In this document: positions 20,827 through 29,384 of the stretch, one piece after another
Layout: every line of letters starts with the position of its first letter
Numbering within the stretch: position 1 is the first letter of the stretch
DNA from: a virus
DNA length: 42,985 nt
Reading direction: 5' to 3' (one strand)
Virus record (IMG/VR): IMGVR_UViG_3300043446_004571
Coordinates: 1-42,985 of that record
Program-made: the position numbers and the translations under genes
Notes under the pieces: model-generated
Databases searched by the model: none
Seen by the model: the letters and a program-made list of their open reading frames with translations, nothing else
Told to the model about the DNA's origin: nothing

Positions 20827-23800
20827 ATTATCTCCTTAATCATTAACGTTCCATCATCTAAAGTTTTTAGAGTAGGTTTACATATCATTCCCTCACGCAT
20901 TTTTGCTAATGCTATAGGGTACATGCTTGAAAATACAATTGCTCTAGTTAGTTTTTTATATTTATCAGACATAACTATATGTGCCATTGTTTTACCTGCT
21001 TTTGTTTTATACGGGCTAAAGCTTATCACATACATCTCATCTTCGTCAATATTATATTCATTTGTATATAAATACTTTACAAATGAATCTTCTGAATCCT
21101 TTGTGATATCTTCTATTTTTACATATCTTGCAATTCTATTATCTCCAACTAAAATAAAATACATTTTATTTGTTTCAATTGGAGTTTGTTCAGTATGGAA
21201 TAAACCTACTGAACCAGTTTCATCAACTAATTCTACTCTTGACCAACCAGATCCACGTTTAATATTTTTTACCATTCCAAACATTGTAAAAGATCCTAAA
21301 TCATCAAATTCACTAATTGGTCTGGCCTGAGCTTTAATCTTGGGGCTTAGGGTAGCAATATTAAAAGACGGTATGCCGAGATATTCATAATAAGATTCTA
21401 CCTCTTTACCGCTTCTTGGATTATCATCAAAAGCTGCACCACCAATTGCATTTAATGCAGAAATTGCCCTAGAGTTAATTCCACTACCTTTTTTTGAAGC
21501 TTTTGCGATAAAATCTGCATAATCTTTAAATGGTCTTTGATCAATAATTTTATTTGCAATAGTGTCCGATATAAACTTTACCTCTGCCAAACCAAATCTA
21601 ATTGAATCTTTTTGCAAAGAAAAATAAATATCAGACTCGTTAATATGTGGAAGTTTTACTTTAAGCCCAAGTCTTTTAGCTTCAATTAAATATTCTGTTC
21701 TTGCGTCTTTGTCGTTTTCGTTCTTGAGGATCGAGAATAAAAATTCAAGAGGATAACGATGCTTAAGCCAAGCGGTATAATAAGAAAGCATAGAGTAAGC
21801 AACAGCGTGAGACCTATTGAATGAGTAACCTGCGTGTGCTTCAAATGTTTTCCATAGGTGCTCTGATTCTTCTTTGCTGATATGCTTCGAAGCGCCCTGA
21901 ATAAACTTATCTTTGAATGGACTGAGTTCTTTTGCATCTTGTTTCTTTCCAATAACTTTTCTAACCTTATCAGCTTCTGACCAAGTTAGTCCGCCAAGGT
22001 ATACGCATGCTTGCATAACCTGTTCCTGATATATAATAACCCCATAAGTATTTTCAGTAAATGGTTTCATTATTGGGTGAATATATTTTACTGCTTCCTG
22101 ACCATGTTTTCTTTTAATATATGAAAGACCTACTGTATCCATAGCTCCTGGTCTTACAAGAGCGTTTGATGCTGCTAGATCTTCAAATGTAGATACCTGC
22201 ATTTTAATTAAAAGATTTGTATATGGAGTTGCTTCTGCCTGAAATACACCTTTGGTATAACCTTCACTTAAATTTTTATACACATTCATATCATCTAATG
22301 GTATTTCTGAAAGCACTATCTGATTTCCAGTTCTTTCTTTAATTGAAGCTATCGTATCTGAAATAACAGAAAGAGTTTTTAATCCAAGTGCATCTAATTT
22401 AATAAGACCAATGTCTGCAACAGTATCCATATCGTAAGCAACCACTGGTATTCTTCCAGAAACTTTATCTTGTGCATCCTCACGAGATTCTACTGGAGCA
22501 TACTTTCTAATATCATCTTTTGCTACAACAACTCCAGCAGCATGGACACCAACACTTCTGATTTTCCCACGAAGTTTTTCAGCTAACCATGTCACCTCTG
22601 GGTACTTTGCCCTAAACTCTTTTGTATTTGGTGAATCCAAATAATCTTCAAATGTATCTACTGATTTTAATGCACGATTTACATCTGAAAGTGGTACCAT
22701 AAATACACGGGCTGCATCTCTAACTACACCCTTATCTTTAAAATAAGTAAATGTAGAAATAGAAGCAACGTGTTTAAATTTTTTCTTCAAATAATTCTTA
22801 ACTTCTTTACGGCGCCTATCCTCAAAATCTGTATCAATATCTGGGAAGTCATTTCTATCTGGATTAATAAATCTAAAAAATAGTAAATCGTATTTAATTG
22901 GATCAACATCCGTAATTCCCAAAGAATAACAAACTAAAGATCCTGCTGCCGAACCACGACCTGGTCCAACCATAATAGAATTTGTTTTAGCCCAATTAAT
23001 CATATCAGCAATAACTAAAAAATATGAAGCAAACTTTTTATCTTTAATAATTTTTAATTCTTCTTCTACACGTTCAATATAATTTATATCCTCATGTAAT
23101 CCTTTTGATTTTAAACCTTCGTATGCCAATTCTTTTAGCTTTTCATCTGCATTTGTTTTGGGGACTGGTAATAAATCTAATGCTCTGTAAAAATCATAAT
23201 CCTCTATTTTGTCTGCAATTTCCATGGTATTAGAATATATATCTGTGCGTTGAATTCCTGCGTTATGAAAATCTGCTGAAATCTCATCATGTGTTTGAAT
23301 AAATAAATTATAATCTTGAAATGAAATTCTTCTATCTGGATACAAATAATTAAATCTATCTAACATATTTGTCATTTGTCTAGACATATCGAAATCTGCT
23401 TCTTTATCCATTTTTGGATTTGTAGATAAGATAAGCATTGCTTCTTCTAATACTTTATCTTCACCTTTAGCAAAATGAGCATCTCCTGTTGCTACCGCTT
23501 TAATCTTTAGCTCATCTGCTAACTCTAATAACTTTTCATTTACTTCTTTTGGATTGTGAGATTGAACCTCAACATAAAAATCTTCACCGAAATTTTTTTG
23601 AAAATCTTTGAGAGTAATTTTAGCTTCAGAAAAATCGCCCCTTTCGATAGCCTTAGAAATGAGACCATTAAGACATCCAGACAAGACAATAATACCCTGT
23701 TTGTACTCATTTAAAATCTCCCTATCAATTCGTGGCTTATGATAAAAACCTTCATTCCAAGCAAGTTCTTGTAAAGTATTAATATTCTCTAAACCCTTTT

Positions 23801-24092
23801 TATTTTTAGCAAGCAAAATAATATGGTTGTACGCTTGGATTGATTTATCTGTTTTAGATGATCTATCAAATCTATCTGTTGGAGATATGTAAGCCTCTAC
23901 TCCAAGAATTGGCTTTATGCCCTGTTCCTTACAAGCTATTTGAAAATCTCTATGTGATGATAGTGTACCATGATCTGTAATAGCAATAGCGTGTTGGCCA
24001 GCATCTTTTGCTGCTTTTACTAAATCGGCAGGAGAGTTAAGGCCATCCATTAATGAATAATAGGAATGCACATGTAGATGTACAAATGACAT
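20823..24092 (-). CDS. dnaE: DNA polymerase III alpha subunit (DnaE type)
   Basis: 1089 aa. The N-terminal PHP domain retains metal ligands: HLHVHS (5-10), TDHG (39-42), GVEAY (64-68), H90 and GDAHF (203-207), so proofreading by PHP is possible. The polymerase core has GPGRGSAAGS (376-385), catalytic PDIDTDFEDRRR (D418, D420) and IKLDALGLKT with the third Asp. The finger and HhH parts follow (NRSHAVAYSMLSYYTAWLKH), then an OB domain. Somewhat shorter than bacterial DnaE (about 1160 aa), the loss being in the C-terminal tail and clamp-binding region. It is the phage replicative polymerase; no beta-clamp gene is in the window. Confidence 0.95.
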   Translation of the reverse strand: MSFVHLHVHSYYSLMDGLNSPADLVKAAKDAGQHAIAITDHGTLSSHRDFQIACKEQGIKPILGVEAYISPTDRFDRSSKTDKSIQAYNHIILLAKNKKGLENINTLQELAWNEGFYHKPRIDREILNEYKQGIIVLSGCLNGLISKAIERGDFSEAKITLKDFQKNFGEDFYVEVQSHNPKEVNEKLLELADELKIKAVATGDAHFAKGEDKVLEEAMLILSTNPKMDKEADFDMSRQMTNMLDRFNYLYPDRRISFQDYNLFIQTHDEISADFHNAGIQRTDIYSNTMEIADKIEDYDFYRALDLLPVPKTNADEKLKELAYEGLKSKGLHEDINYIERVEEELKIIKDKKFASYFLVIADMINWAKTNSIMVGPGRGSAAGSLVCYSLGITDVDPIKYDLLFFRFINPDRNDFPDIDTDFEDRRRKEVKNYLKKKFKHVASISTFTYFKDKGVVRDAARVFMVPLSDVNRALKSVDTFEDYLDSPNTKEFRAKYPEVTWLAEKLRGKIRSVGVHAAGVVVAKDDIRKYAPVESREDAQDKVSGRIPVVAYDMDTVADIGLIKLDALGLKTLSVISDTIASIKERTGNQIVLSEIPLDDMNVYKNLSEGYTKGVFQAEATPYTNLLIKMQVSTFEDLAASNALVRPGAMDTVGLSYIKRKHGQEAVKYIHPIMKPFTENTYGVIIYQEQVMQACVYLGGLTWSEADKVRKVIGKKQDAKELSPFKDKFIQGASKHISKEESEHLWKTFEAHAGYSFNRSHAVAYSMLSYYTAWLKHRYPLEFLFSILKNENDKDARTEYLIEAKRLGLKVKLPHINESDIYFSLQKDSIRFGLAEVKFISDTIANKIIDQRPFKDYADFIAKASKKGSGINSRAISALNAIGGAAFDDNPRSGKEVESYYEYLGIPSFNIATLSPKIKAQARPISEFDDLGSFTMFGMVKNIKRGSGWSRVELVDETGSVGLFHTEQTPIETNKMYFILVGDNRIARYVKIEDITKDSEDSFVKYLYTNEYNIDEDEMYVISFSPYKTKAGKTMAHIVMSDKYKKLTRAIVFSSMYPIALAKMREGMICKPTLKTLDDGTLMIKEII

Positions 24093-24112
24093 TAACTCTC
24101 CGCCTTTTCTAA

Positions 24113-24781
24113 TTACCAGTCTACATTACTTGATGTAGCGTCTGATTCCTCTTGTCCGCCTTCACCTAGAAAGAAGGACTCTTGATTTGCATAAGGTAGG
24201 TCACGAATAGCAACCTCTTCCAACTTGTATAATTCTAAAGAAGAAGTGTCAAACTTTTCTTCATCTTTTGCAAGTGGAATAATTGTGTAACTTGTATCTG
24301 TTTTAGTTCCTGTACGCTTAATTCTCCACATAAGATTTGTAATTGAACCCATTTCTCCAGCATACTCGATTAGAGTTGGAGTAACTGTTTTACCGCTGCT
24401 TCCCTGTGAAAGAATTGCAACATACGGCTCTTCCTTGCCATCATCAACAAGCACATTGATGTAAAGTCTTGAACGACCCTTCCATCCAGCTTTATAATCT
24501 TTTCTGTGTTGTTCACAACCCCAACACTTACCCTGATCTTCCATTGTACAAAGAGCTTTGCGACGATAATCTTTTGGATTTGTGTGCTCTACAGCAATAA
24601 ATCCAAGACCTAGCTTATCATTATACTCTGGTGAATCTGGATCTAACTCTTGAAGAAAACGAATCTTTACGCTTTCCGCATCATCAAGCTTAACCCATTT
24701 TGCCTTACTTGATTCTCCGCCACCAGACTGTGGCTTGTCTAGTGCTTTATTTAAGTCCTTAAGACCTTTTACTATACCCAT
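24113..24781 (-). CDS. gp32-like single-stranded DNA-binding protein (probable)
   Basis: 222 aa. A basic N-terminus, a core with a zinc site (C78-like CTMEDQGKCWGCEQH: three Cys and one His), aromatic and basic residues (KAGWKGRSRLYINVLV), and a Ser/Asp/Glu-rich C-terminal tail ending SSNVDW, the plan of T4 gp32-like proteins. Directly upstream of the polymerase. It would coat ssDNA at the fork and coexist with the OB-fold SSB at 18390. Assignment is by pattern and context. AGGAGAT precedes the ATG. Confidence 0.55.
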   Translation of the reverse strand: MGIVKGLKDLNKALDKPQSGGGESSKAKWVKLDDAESVKIRFLQELDPDSPEYNDKLGLGFIAVEHTNPKDYRRKALCTMEDQGKCWGCEQHRKDYKAGWKGRSRLYINVLVDDGKEEPYVAILSQGSSGKTVTPTLIEYAGEMGSITNLMWRIKRTGTKTDTSYTIIPLAKDEEKFDTSSLELYKLEEVAIRDLPYANQESFFLGEGGQEESDATSSNVDW

Positions 24782-24799
24782 TTTGTATCTCCTATACTT

Positions 24800-24816
24800 G
24801 ACAGTATATATCTGTC
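24800..24816 (-). promoter_or_regulatory. palindrome overlapping a -10 element before the SSB-polymerase operon
   Basis: An inverted repeat GACAG-7nt-CTGTC contains TATACT (24803-24808) placed to start transcription about 15 nt before the gp32-like gene's ATG. No convincing -35. The layout suggests a repressor or activator site on the promoter. Confidence 0.4.
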
Positions 24817-24826
24817 TGTTAATTTA

Positions 24827-25825
24827 TTATGATGGTATCCAAGATCGATATTCAAAATCGGAAACTGCATTATCTATACATAGCTTTATTTCATCATCTG
24901 TCATATCGCCAGCATCTTTTGCATCATGTGGATATATCTTACCATATTCTGACGAAGCCCACAAGATGTTTTTTGATTTAAGCCTATTTGCTATATTTAA
25001 TCCAAGCTTTCTTCCCGCCTCGTCTGAATCTGTCATAATAATTATTTTATTAAAATATCTATTTAGAAGTATTACATTCTCAGTAGATATATGTCCTCCA
25101 AGCGTAGCAACAACATTTGGAAATCCTGCTTGATGAATTCTAATTGCATCAAAACAAGATTCTACAATTATTACATTGCTTCCAATTCTTTTAGCACGAT
25201 GAATATTAAATAACGTTTTGCTCTTAGGCAGGTTTGTACTATTTTTAAACTTTTTTTCTGTAATAGACCTTCCAACAAGGCCAACTGGTAATCCATCTGG
25301 ACTGTGTACTGGTACTGTAACCATTCCTAAATTTTCTGAATATCCTAATTTAAAATAATGCATTGAGTCTAGGTTGATGCCCCTGTTTTCAAAATATGAC
25401 TGGGCTTTTTGATTTTTACCTAAACTATTGTATAAAGAATCTAGAGTGGTCTGTGAAAATTCTACAAAATTAGGTTTATCCTCAAGTAAATCTTTTAATT
25501 CTTCTTCAAAGGCTTCTTCGGAAGTTACTTGTTTACTTGCAATAAATCTTAATGCTTGAAAATCATTTTTATTCAATATCTTCTTTACAAGATCAACTAA
25601 ACCTCCAGATACACCGCAGGATGGATTGAAACAAAGCCAAGCTCCATTAATTAAATTAATACTAAAACTATAGGTGTGTGTATTATTATGGAATGGGCAA
25701 AACATCGAAGCATTATCATTAGACTCAGATAATATATCAAGTCCTAAAGACTTTATAACACTTTTGACTTGGGAACTTGTGTACGTGGAGTTAGTTTCCC
25801 TTGTGTCATTCCTAGCGTATGCCAT
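24827..25825 (-). CDS. DnaG-type DNA primase
   Basis: About 332 aa. An N-terminal zinc finger (CPFHNNTH with WLCFNPSCGVSGG: C, H, C, C ligands) is followed by a TOPRIM catalytic core with VIIVESCFDAIR (catalytic Glu), VATLGG and MTDSDEAGRKLG (DSD metal site). It makes RNA primers for the phage fork. There is no C-terminal helicase-binding domain, so it is shorter than bacterial DnaG. The start at 25825 has AGGAAAG about 10 nt upstream; an earlier ATG at 25876 would add 17 residues. Either start overlaps the previous gene by at least 73 nt. Confidence 0.88.
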   Translation of the reverse strand: MAYARNDTRETNSTYTSSQVKSVIKSLGLDILSESNDNASMFCPFHNNTHTYSFSINLINGAWLCFNPSCGVSGGLVDLVKKILNKNDFQALRFIASKQVTSEEAFEEELKDLLEDKPNFVEFSQTTLDSLYNSLGKNQKAQSYFENRGINLDSMHYFKLGYSENLGMVTVPVHSPDGLPVGLVGRSITEKKFKNSTNLPKSKTLFNIHRAKRIGSNVIIVESCFDAIRIHQAGFPNVVATLGGHISTENVILLNRYFNKIIIMTDSDEAGRKLGLNIANRLKSKNILWASSEYGKIYPHDAKDAGDMTDDEIKLCIDNAVSDFEYRSWIPS

Positions 25826-26055
25826 GCTTTTTTCTTTCCTACATATATACCATGGATAGTCATTAAAAACTTCCATGTCTCGCCTGTAAATTCTACAGAA
25901 AAGGCTGGGTCTATGTCAAGTACTGGTACATAACCCTTATCTTTCATTTGAGATGTTAACAAGTTAATATATTGATTTTTAATTCTAATTAAATCAGAAT
26001 CATCTAAAAATTCTACGTTAACTTGAAATCTTTTTATTTTTTTGTGAGTCGTCAT
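25753..26055 (-). CDS. phage protein between helicase and primase, unknown
   Basis: 100 aa. KIKRFQVNVEFLDDSDLIRI, then ETWKFLMTIHGIYVGKKKAW and a basic tail (LTPRTQVPKSKVL). No recognised family. It overlaps the helicase gene by 38 nt and the primase gene by 73 nt or more. Its position suggests a helicase/primase accessory, but nothing in the sequence shows this. Confidence 0.6.
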   Translation of the reverse strand: MTTHKKIKRFQVNVEFLDDSDLIRIKNQYINLLTSQMKDKGYVPVLDIDPAFSVEFTGETWKFLMTIHGIYVGKKKAWHTLGMTQGKLTPRTQVPKSKVL

Positions 26056-27286
26056 TATTTAATTCTGGTAAATTTTCATAAATTGGTTTAATAATACCTC
26101 TATTAATATCCCATTCTAAAAAGAATCTAAAATCTTGACCGTGTCTATTCTTTCTAGAAACCACCTCAATCAAATCTGTATTTGGGTGTCTATGAATAGC
26201 CATAGCCATATCAGCATCATATTCAATTGCCTTTGACCAAGCCACCTGGCTCATCATTGGAGGCTCGTCTTGATCAGAAACATCGTCAGCAGTAGCAGCA
26301 GTAATATCAATAACTGGAATGTTATTTGAAACTGCAAGTAATTTAAAATCTCTAGAAATATTTCTATTTCGCTCTACCTCAGAATTACTTCTTTTATTAT
26401 CATTAAACAATTGATGATAGTCAAGAATAACTAAATCTGGTTTGTGTTGATCAATCTTTCCTTGAATTGTTGCTGGAGTGACCTCCGCTGTGCCTTCATT
26501 AGAAACAAGAATAAAGCTGTTCTTGCCTTCCGTGGTTTTCTTTCCCCATGATTTGAAGTCATCTAAATTAATATCTCCTTTTGATAAATCGCTTGCACGG
26601 AATAATCCTGAACCAAGCATAGTATAAATTCTATCTCTCATATTCTCTGGAGCCATTTCAAGAGAAACTATCATTGGCTTAAAGCCCTGTTCCCAGGCTT
26701 TACAGGCAAGATATGATGTAAACCATGTCTTACCTCTTCCTGGCCAGCCTATGGCCACTATAAGGTGTCCTGGGGCCATTCCAGTAGGGTATGCCCTGTC
26801 AATTGCATCGATTCCCGTCATGATGCCTGGACTTCCACCCATTGCTAAAGATCTATCTTTTACAGACTGATAATGTCTTTCTGCAGATTCAATATCCACA
26901 ATATCAACATCTCTAACATTATTTGTGTACCTACTTAATGTAGCAAGTTGAGATTGCATATTTGCAAGAACTCTAGATGCTGCATCTTCTTTTAAAGCAG
27001 ACCCAGCCTGTATTAAAACAGATTTAATCTTGCTTGATATAAATTCATTCTTTAATTTATCTAAGTAGTATCCAGTTTCTGCCTTTGTTGCAACAGGTTC
27101 AAAATCTTTAAATTTATCCTGTAATACACCAACCTCTGGCACAGCTTTAAATTTATAGTAATATGATTTAAGGGCATCCCAAATATCTTTATGTGAATTA
27201 AATAAATCATCTGCATTATCTGCAAGTAGTGTGCTTATATCTTTATTCTTGCATACTGCTGAAATTAATTCCGCTTCTGTATTCAC
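26018..27286 (-). CDS. DnaB-type replicative helicase
   Basis: 422 aa. The N-terminal helical domain (1-115) and linker are followed by a RecA-like ATPase: TGIDAIDRAYPTGMAPGHLI, Walker A GWPGRGKT (180-187), IVSLEMAPENMRDR (H1a-type arginine region), Walker B LVILDYHQLF (285-294), and QVAWSKAIEYDADMAMAIHR (H3/H4 with the sensor). It is the hexameric 5'-3' fork helicase. It sits immediately upstream of the primase module and overlaps the gene at 27283 as ATGA. Confidence 0.93.
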   Translation of the reverse strand: MNTEAELISAVCKNKDISTLLADNADDLFNSHKDIWDALKSYYYKFKAVPEVGVLQDKFKDFEPVATKAETGYYLDKLKNEFISSKIKSVLIQAGSALKEDAASRVLANMQSQLATLSRYTNNVRDVDIVDIESAERHYQSVKDRSLAMGGSPGIMTGIDAIDRAYPTGMAPGHLIVAIGWPGRGKTWFTSYLACKAWEQGFKPMIVSLEMAPENMRDRIYTMLGSGLFRASDLSKGDINLDDFKSWGKKTTEGKNSFILVSNEGTAEVTPATIQGKIDQHKPDLVILDYHQLFNDNKRSNSEVERNRNISRDFKLLAVSNNIPVIDITAATADDVSDQDEPPMMSQVAWSKAIEYDADMAMAIHRHPNTDLIEVVSRKNRHGQDFRFFLEWDINRGIIKPIYENLPELNNDDSQKNKKISS

Positions 27287-27594
27287 TCACTAACCAATTT
27301 TCTTGTCTGTTCAAGCAGGCGTTCCCTGTTTTCTTTATCTCTTTCAATTTGAACCATCATGTCTTCAAGCCTATCAAAATTATTATAAAAGAAAGAAAGT
27401 GGGTGACCACTTTTACCTGTTTTAAAATAATACTGTAGTATTTCTTTTGCACGATGATATCCTACACTATCAATGACATCTTGCATAGCCCATTTTTCTC
27501 TATATTTATTTATTCTAGGTTTTTTATTATATTTTTCAGCGTAAAGACCTTCATAAATAGAAAGGAGAATATATGGTTCTTTATTTGTTGCCAT
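27283..27594 (-). CDS. small protein before the helicase, possible loader
   Basis: 103 aa, helical, basic. The segment YEGLYAEKYNKKPRINKYREKWAMQDVID, then LQYYFKTGKSGHPLSFFYNNFDRLEDMM, resembles the C-terminal helical domain of phage replication initiators and helicase loaders. ATGA overlap with the helicase start favours a loader role, but no ATP-binding motif is present. Tentative. Confidence 0.6.
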   Translation of the reverse strand: MATNKEPYILLSIYEGLYAEKYNKKPRINKYREKWAMQDVIDSVGYHRAKEILQYYFKTGKSGHPLSFFYNNFDRLEDMMVQIERDKENRERLLEQTRKLVSE

Positions 27595-27790
27595 TTAGTT
27601 CTTCTTCTACTTCTTGAGTTTTAGATATAAGCTTAGCTTCTACAAATTTATAAACTCTTTCAGTAGCATCATCTACGGTTTCGCCATCTCTAACAAAATC
27701 GTCAACGCCAATACCAATCTTAATACTTTCGAAGTTACCAAGATTTCTAGTAAAAGAAAGATCTACTCTAACCTGAGTGTTCTTATTCAT
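27581..27790 (-). CDS. conserved-looking small phage protein, unknown
   Basis: 69 aa. NTQVRVDLSFTRNLGNFESI, then KIGIGVDDFVRDG and a helix ATERVYKFVEAKLISKTQEVEEEL. One beta-sheet plus helix, no named family. Overlaps neighbours at both ends (1 nt with the C2H2 gene, 14 nt with the next). Confidence 0.6.
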   Translation of the reverse strand: MNKNTQVRVDLSFTRNLGNFESIKIGIGVDDFVRDGETVDDATERVYKFVEAKLISKTQEVEEELNGNK

Positions 27791-27897
27791 TAGTGTTCCG
27801 CCTTTCTATGTCTACTCAATGTGTCGTGACCAAATATGCCCCAACGCAATTCTATTTCTTTTTTACATATCTCACAGACAACAACTCTGCTTGACAT
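27790..27897 (-). CDS. 35-aa C2H2-like zinc-finger peptide
   Basis: MSSRVVVCEICKKEIELRWG, then IFGHDTLSRHRKAEH: Cys-x2-Cys and a His trio at the C-terminal helix, a C2H2-like finger. Start overlaps the upstream stop (TAATG) and its stop overlaps the downstream start (TAATG). With AGGCGG near the ATG, this is a convincing micro-gene. Confidence 0.7.
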   Translation of the reverse strand: MSSRVVVCEICKKEIELRWGIFGHDTLSRHRKAEH

Positions 27898-28376
27898 TAA
27901 TCCGCCTTCCATACTGGCACAAAGCCAGAATCAGTCTTAGTATACAATATAATATTATTTTTGAGAAGTGCCCTTAACTCAGTTTTAGAAGGCATGTTTT
28001 TTGAATATCCAGATTCTAAAATAAATTGATGTATGTCCATAATGTCTGATTCGCTATACATAAATTTATACCAGTCACTCTCAGGATTTCCAATTGGATA
28101 TACCTTTTGAGGATATTTAATTTTCTTCTCTAATATATAATCTTCAATTGTTATTTTATGCTTATTCAATATTTGTGCAACCTGCTTAGTTGAATAAGCA
28201 TTTTCCATATTTTTAATAACTTGAGAATATGAATACAATACACGTTTTTTTTCTGGATAACACCAAGCAATTAATTCATCTTTTGCTCTTGAATAACTTA
28301 ATACTTTATGTATTTTGTTATTTAAGAAGAAATAGCTAAATCTTTTAGCTTGTTGTTTTCTACTTTTTCCAGCCAT
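27897..28376 (-). CDS. HTH (excisionase/MerR-like) DNA-binding protein
   Basis: 159 aa. The basic N-terminus (AGKSRKQQAKRFSY) is followed by a winged-HTH-like segment AYSTKQVAQILNKHKITIED, then YILEKKIKYPQKVYP and a helical C-terminus. STKQVAQIL is the typical first recognition helix of MerR/excisionase proteins. It could regulate phage promoters or bind the replication origin; I see no partner site that proves it. Confidence 0.65.
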   Translation of the reverse strand: MAGKSRKQQAKRFSYFFLNNKIHKVLSYSRAKDELIAWCYPEKKRVLYSYSQVIKNMENAYSTKQVAQILNKHKITIEDYILEKKIKYPQKVYPIGNPESDWYKFMYSESDIMDIHQFILESGYSKNMPSKTELRALLKNNIILYTKTDSGFVPVWKAD

Positions 28377-28510
28377 CGTCCCAATGCACTCGTATCTTTA
28401 TTTATCATCCAACGCTTTCCGCACAAGATACAGAATAGCTCAACATGAAGTTTTTGTGAAAATACACGATCAACAAAAACTCTTCCCTTACATCTTCCAC
28501 ATTTCATCAT
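28322..28510 (-). CDS. small zinc-ribbon protein
   Basis: 62 aa. MMKCGRCKGRVFVDR and FCILCGKRWM: two CxxC knuckles about 22 residues apart, a simple zinc ribbon, then a helical basic tail that overlaps the next gene by 55 nt. Starts at ATGATG across the metallophosphoesterase stop (ATGA). Confidence 0.7.
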   Translation of the reverse strand: MMKCGRCKGRVFVDRVFSQKLHVELFCILCGKRWMINKDTSALGRWLEKVENNKLKDLAISS

Positions 28511-29307
28511 AAAGTAAACACCTTACCATCTACAACACATGAGTAATCTGGAGCAATATGAATCATTTGAATATGAGGATAATCATTTACAATATGAGCA
28601 ATGGCAAATCCTTTTTGCCAATCATGGTGCTGCATATATTTCATACCTGGACCTTTTTCATCACACATATGACCAATTTCATAACCACGGATAGTTTCAC
28701 CCTCTCCATTATTACGTAATTCATATGTTTGTAAATGAGAAGCAATTCTATGTGAATGTCCACGAATCAATGATATCTGAAGATCATTCATATCTTTTCT
28801 AACAGCACCAGTATCTGCAATTGACAACCCATGGTGGACATGTATATCTCCAAAACGACGCTTAGGTAATTCATTATAATGAATATATTCATATCCTAAA
28901 GAATCTAAACTCCATAAAGCTTCTGGAGTAACTTCATTAATATAATCAGGAAGTTTTGCATCTACATAATTAAAAATACGAATATCATGATTTCCTAAAG
29001 CTGAAAATAGTTGTGCGTCTGGCAACATTTCTCTTGTTTTAGCATAAAAATCACGAGCACCCTTTGCTTCATGGCGCATCATTGGAACAATAAGATCTTT
29101 ACTATCTGTTTTATGAAAATTTAAAAACTCTGCAGATCTTCCTTCTGTATATTTACTATAGCATGCTTGATCATCTGTATCTCCAAGATAATCTACAACA
29201 TCTGGCTTAAACCATTTCATTACCTTAAACCACAGGGCAATTGCTTTATCATCTTGGTACGGGAATTGCTGGTCGGATGACAACATCCACCTTAAATCAT
29301 TTGTCAT
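28507..29307 (-). CDS. calcineurin-like metallophosphoesterase
   Basis: 266 aa. Motifs in order: SSDQQFP (11-17; the usual DxH is DxQ), DYLGDTDD (GD at 42-43), LGNHD (104-108), HVHHG (156-160) and RGHSHR (182-187). This is a two-metal phosphoesterase of the phage type, hydrolysing phosphomonoesters or diesters (nucleotides, RNA ends or signals). First gene after the regulated promoter at 29354-29381, so it is likely the earliest product of that transcript. Confidence 0.85.
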   Translation of the reverse strand: MTNDLRWMLSSDQQFPYQDDKAIALWFKVMKWFKPDVVDYLGDTDDQACYSKYTEGRSAEFLNFHKTDSKDLIVPMMRHEAKGARDFYAKTREMLPDAQLFSALGNHDIRIFNYVDAKLPDYINEVTPEALWSLDSLGYEYIHYNELPKRRFGDIHVHHGLSIADTGAVRKDMNDLQISLIRGHSHRIASHLQTYELRNNGEGETIRGYEIGHMCDEKGPGMKYMQHHDWQKGFAIAHIVNDYPHIQMIHIAPDYSCVVDGKVFTL

Positions 29308-29353
29308 TTATTTCCTCAATATATTACATTAACAGATAGTTAATATGAATTGT

Positions 29354-29381
29354 ATTGTAGCATATACTACAATGCTGTCAA
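29354..29381 (-). promoter_or_regulatory. strong promoter with a 20-bp palindromic operator
   Basis: TTGACA (29376-29381), a 16-nt spacer, then TACAAT (29354-29359) with TGC in front (extended -10). Between and over these lies the near-perfect palindrome ATTGTAGCATATACTACAAT (29354-29373; 18 of 20 positions symmetric), which would let a repressor block RNA polymerase. It controls the metallophosphoesterase and replication genes. Confidence 0.75.
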
Positions 29382-29384
29382 TAG

